This document shows, one piece after another, positions 20,763 through 22,506 of a stretch of DNA of 22,506 bases. The translations under genes and the position numbers were made by a program. Every line of letters begins with the position of its first letter. Within the stretch, counting starts at the first letter, position 1. The DNA is taken from IMG/VR virus record IMGVR_UViG_3300044707_000238, positions 1 to 22,506 of that record; one strand, 5' to 3'. The notes beneath the pieces were generated by a model. That model was not told where the DNA came from. It saw nothing but the letters and a program-made list of their open reading frames with translations, and ran no database searches. The stretch is from a virus.

Positions 20763-21760
20763 AACAATCGACCATTGTGAATGCGATAATTCTTAACGTG
20801 AAAATCTTTACCATTACCACGTGTGATAATCGCGAAGCCGTGATTGTATTTTGAATATGGGTTGTAATCGGGTGATAATTCAGATAAGCAACCAACACCC
20901 CAGCACGTTATAATTTTTCCATTAATGTCACGCTCTGAATGTTCTGCTGTTTGATGATGATGTCCACACATCGCAGTAGCTTTTGCCTTCATATAAAGAC
21001 CACGTGCAACGTTTACTGATGGTATAAATTGCTTTCCGAATTCGTGTCCGTGAAATATGCTCAATCCACCTACATTCAATTTACTTTTTCCATCGATCCA
21101 TATGATTCTGTTCTTATCGCAATGCGTTAACGTTGGAAAATCAAACGCATCAATATCAAATAATTCGGGTGCTTTCACGCGCATATAACGCCAATAACGT
21201 TCTTCGTGATTGCCTTCTTTATAATAGATATTCGCGTTCGGGAATGCTTGACGTAATTCAAATAAGAACGTGCGCATCGCATACAATTCTTCGCTGAACT
21301 TTCTTTTCTTCGGGTCTTTCACGAAGTCACTAATCATATGGCAATCGAGTGCGTCGCCATTTAAAATAATTGTATCACATTGTTCTTGAATACCAGTGTC
21401 AATTGCAAGTGTTAACGCTTCGATATCGTGGTAAGGTATGTGTACATCAGATAGTACAAGAATCTTCGAACCTTTCACATCAATGTGTTGACGTTTCTTC
21501 GCGTATGATTTTGGTAATTTGAATGGATTTAACGCGCGTGGTTTGTCTTCAAACAATGCTTTATCTTTTGTTTTATTTCTATTCGCAACGCCAGTCTTAC
21601 CACGTAGTTTTCGAATGTGTGAACGTGCGTGTTCAACGTCTGTGTAAACTTCGGGGTGTTCTGCAAATAGTTTTTTGGCAAGTGTTAATGATGGTGTGTT
21701 TGCAAACTGCTCACACACTTTCTTCGCCATTAGATGCGCTTGTGTTTTTGGATGTGCCAT
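20759..21760 (-). CDS. Calcineurin-like metallophosphoesterase with N-terminal HTH-like region
   Basis: From ATG 21760 (MAHPKTQAHLMAKKVCEQ) the protein has 333 aa. A TTG at 21787 would extend it by nine residues. The catalytic metal motifs are complete: SDVHIPYHD (D105-x-H107), NGDALD (about 134-139), EGNHEER (about 182-188), FHGHEF (about 236-241) and CGHHH (about 265-269). The first 70 residues (LAKKLFAEHP..., SHIRKLRGKTG) look like a small helical DNA-binding part found on such phage enzymes. The substrate (nucleic acid or nucleotide) is unknown. Oddly it sits inside a lysis cassette and its start overlaps the holin-like gene by about 50 nt. Confidence 0.8.
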   Translation of the reverse strand: MAHPKTQAHLMAKKVCEQFANTPSLTLAKKLFAEHPEVYTDVEHARSHIRKLRGKTGVANRNKTKDKALFEDKPRALNPFKLPKSYAKKRQHIDVKGSKILVLSDVHIPYHDIEALTLAIDTGIQEQCDTIILNGDALDCHMISDFVKDPKKRKFSEELYAMRTFLFELRQAFPNANIYYKEGNHEERYWRYMRVKAPELFDIDAFDFPTLTHCDKNRIIWIDGKSKLNVGGLSIFHGHEFGKQFIPSVNVARGLYMKAKATAMCGHHHQTAEHSERDINGKIITCWGVGCLSELSPDYNPYSKYNHGFAIITRGNGKDFHVKNYRIHNGRLL

Positions 21761-21974
21761 TGGTTTTATTTGTGAATGCTTCAACAACCGTTGTACTTAA
21801 AACACCACCTGCAACAATTGCTAATGCGTCATACATAAATTGTGGTGCAATGTAACTGGTGAATGTTCCAACGTATGCCAATACAATCAAATTAATTACA
21901 ATAAAAATAGCAGTAACTCTTTTACTGCTAACACTTTTTGAATAACTAAATAAATTGTTAATCCATTCCTTCAT
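21711..21974 (-). CDS. Holin-like membrane protein (two membrane segments)
   Basis: The 87-aa protein has a basic start with SKRVTAIFIVINLIVLAYVG (first membrane segment, about residues 18-37) and a second apolar helix (FMYDALAIVAGGVLSTTVVE). The tail is polar (NKTNGTSKNTSAS). Size, two helices and position after the lysin and XhlA-like genes fit a holin. It is coupled by ATGA to the gene before it. A phage membrane accessory protein is the alternative. Confidence 0.6.
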   Translation of the reverse strand: MKEWINNLFSYSKSVSSKRVTAIFIVINLIVLAYVGTFTSYIAPQFMYDALAIVAGGVLSTTVVEAFTNKTNGTSKNTSASNGEESV

Positions 21975-22219
21975 AATAACTTCATCAATAACTCAACAAT
22001 GAAACCACCAACGATACCCATACCCGTTGCAATGCCAGTAAACTTCGCAACTTGCAATCTTTGATTTTGAATATAACGTTCGTGACGCTCAACTTTTTTT
22101 ACAAGACCTTCTTGCAACATTTCATCGTCACCAATCAACGTTAATAACACTCTATCAATTTTGCGATTAAGCAATTGTATTTCTTCGTGAATCAAATGCG
22201 TTTCGTTTTCTTGGTTCAT
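21971..22219 (-). CDS. XhlA/holin-associated-like membrane protein
   Basis: From ATG 22219 (4-nt overlap with the lysin stop) the protein has 82 aa. ATG 22225 would add two residues. A coiled coil (LIHEEIQLLNRKIDRVLLTL) is followed by EGLVKKVERHERYIQNQR and a C-terminal membrane segment (FTGIATGMGIVGGFIVELLM). Coiled coil plus C-terminal anchor is the layout of XhlA-like proteins linked to holins. It may help time or localise lysis. Confidence 0.6.
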   Translation of the reverse strand: MNQENETHLIHEEIQLLNRKIDRVLLTLIGDDEMLQEGLVKKVERHERYIQNQRLQVAKFTGIATGMGIVGGFIVELLMKLL

Positions 22220-22506
22220 AACCATTCGTTCAATAAAGTGTACGTGAAAAATTTATTACCACTTGCTTCACACATAGAAATCAGCTGTGCAAATTCTTGT
22301 GGGTTATTCAACACTTGACATCCTGCACTCCATTTTTCAACAAGTGTACTAATCGCATTTGGATTTGCGCGATGAATGTTAATTCCAAAAATACCACGTT
22401 CAATGTTCGTTGTTACTTCAGCTATTTCATTCTTATTTGAATCGCGATAAACATCAATTGGTGCATATTGCGTTAATGCTTTATATTGCCCTTTGTGATA
22501 TCCTAA
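22216..22506 (-). CDS. L,D-transpeptidase-like lysis enzyme, C-terminal part (runs off right edge)
   Basis: The visible 96 residues end at TGA 22218-22216 and the frame is open to 22506. They contain GIFGINIHRANP and, 14 residues after the histidine, WSAGCQV. H-x14-SAGC resembles the L,D-transpeptidase (YkuD) signature HX14-17[S/T]HGC, with a catalytic cysteine, though the second His is Ala. The family occurs near holins in Bacteroidota phages and may cut or remodel peptidoglycan. The neighbours downstream are holin-like and spanin genes. The N-terminal part lies outside the window, so any other domain cannot be judged. Confidence 0.6.
   Translation of the reverse strand, partial: LGYHKGQYKALTQYAPIDVYRDSNKNEIAEVTTNIERGIFGINIHRANPNAISTLVEKWSAGCQVLNNPQEFAQLISMCEASGNKFFTYTLLNEWL

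Noticed and set aside
21523-21855. 110-codon plus-strand frame opposite the metallophosphoesterase and holin-like genes
   Set aside because: It runs antisense to two well-supported coupled genes and has no leader or recognisable domain.

Overview
The window looks like part of the genome of a tailed double-stranded DNA phage (or prophage) that infects a member of the Bacteroidota, probably Flavobacterium-like. The DNA is AT-rich. Genes start behind A-rich leaders of the TAAA/AACAAAATG type instead of Shine-Dalgarno sequences. The main intergenic region carries the Bacteroidota promoter pattern TTG-N18-TAnnTTTG. Genes are tightly packed and joined by ATGA or TAATG stop/start overlaps. No integrase, tRNA, rRNA, insertion sequence or CRISPR array is visible. 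Capsid and portal genes are not recognisable and probably lie outside the window.

Layout: (1) 1-8.9 kb, minus strand: a tail morphogenesis block read right to left. It has a small terminase-like protein, small conserved proteins, a tail assembly chaperone with a -1 ribosomal frameshift extension, a tail completion-like protein, a fibre-like protein, a gp10-like protein, two large tail/baseplate proteins and the start of the tape measure protein. (2) 8.95-11.06 kb, minus strand: three translationally coupled genes for a TET/JBP-type dioxygenase, a TET-associated-type glycosyltransferase and a ParB-like protein. This is a candidate DNA base hypermodification module. (3) 11.06-11.47 kb: a gene-poor spacer with a terminator-like hairpin, a promoter candidate and a perfect 26-nt homopurine mirror repeat. 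(4) 11.47-12.77 kb, minus strand: a VRR-NUC nuclease, a sigma-like protein and a cysteine-rich protein. (5) 12.77-12.88 kb: a control region with a plus promoter and a minus promoter that appear to face each other. (6) 12.88-20.13 kb, plus strand: small orphan early genes, then an SSB-like protein, an HTH protein, a DnaA-domain-IV-like protein, two replication-associated proteins, the large terminase and small accessory genes. (7) 20.10-22.5 kb, minus strand: a lysis cassette with an L,D-transpeptidase-like enzyme (partial), two holin-like membrane proteins, a metallophosphoesterase, and an overlapping i-spanin-like / lipobox-plus-transmembrane spanin pair.

Together the plus operon would copy the DNA and supply TerL. 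The minus operons would modify the DNA, build the tail and lyse the host. The most striking items are the dioxygenase-glycosyltransferase-ParB module, the triplex-capable mirror repeat upstream of it, the frameshifted tail chaperone missed by simple ORF calling, and the two-frame spanin locus.
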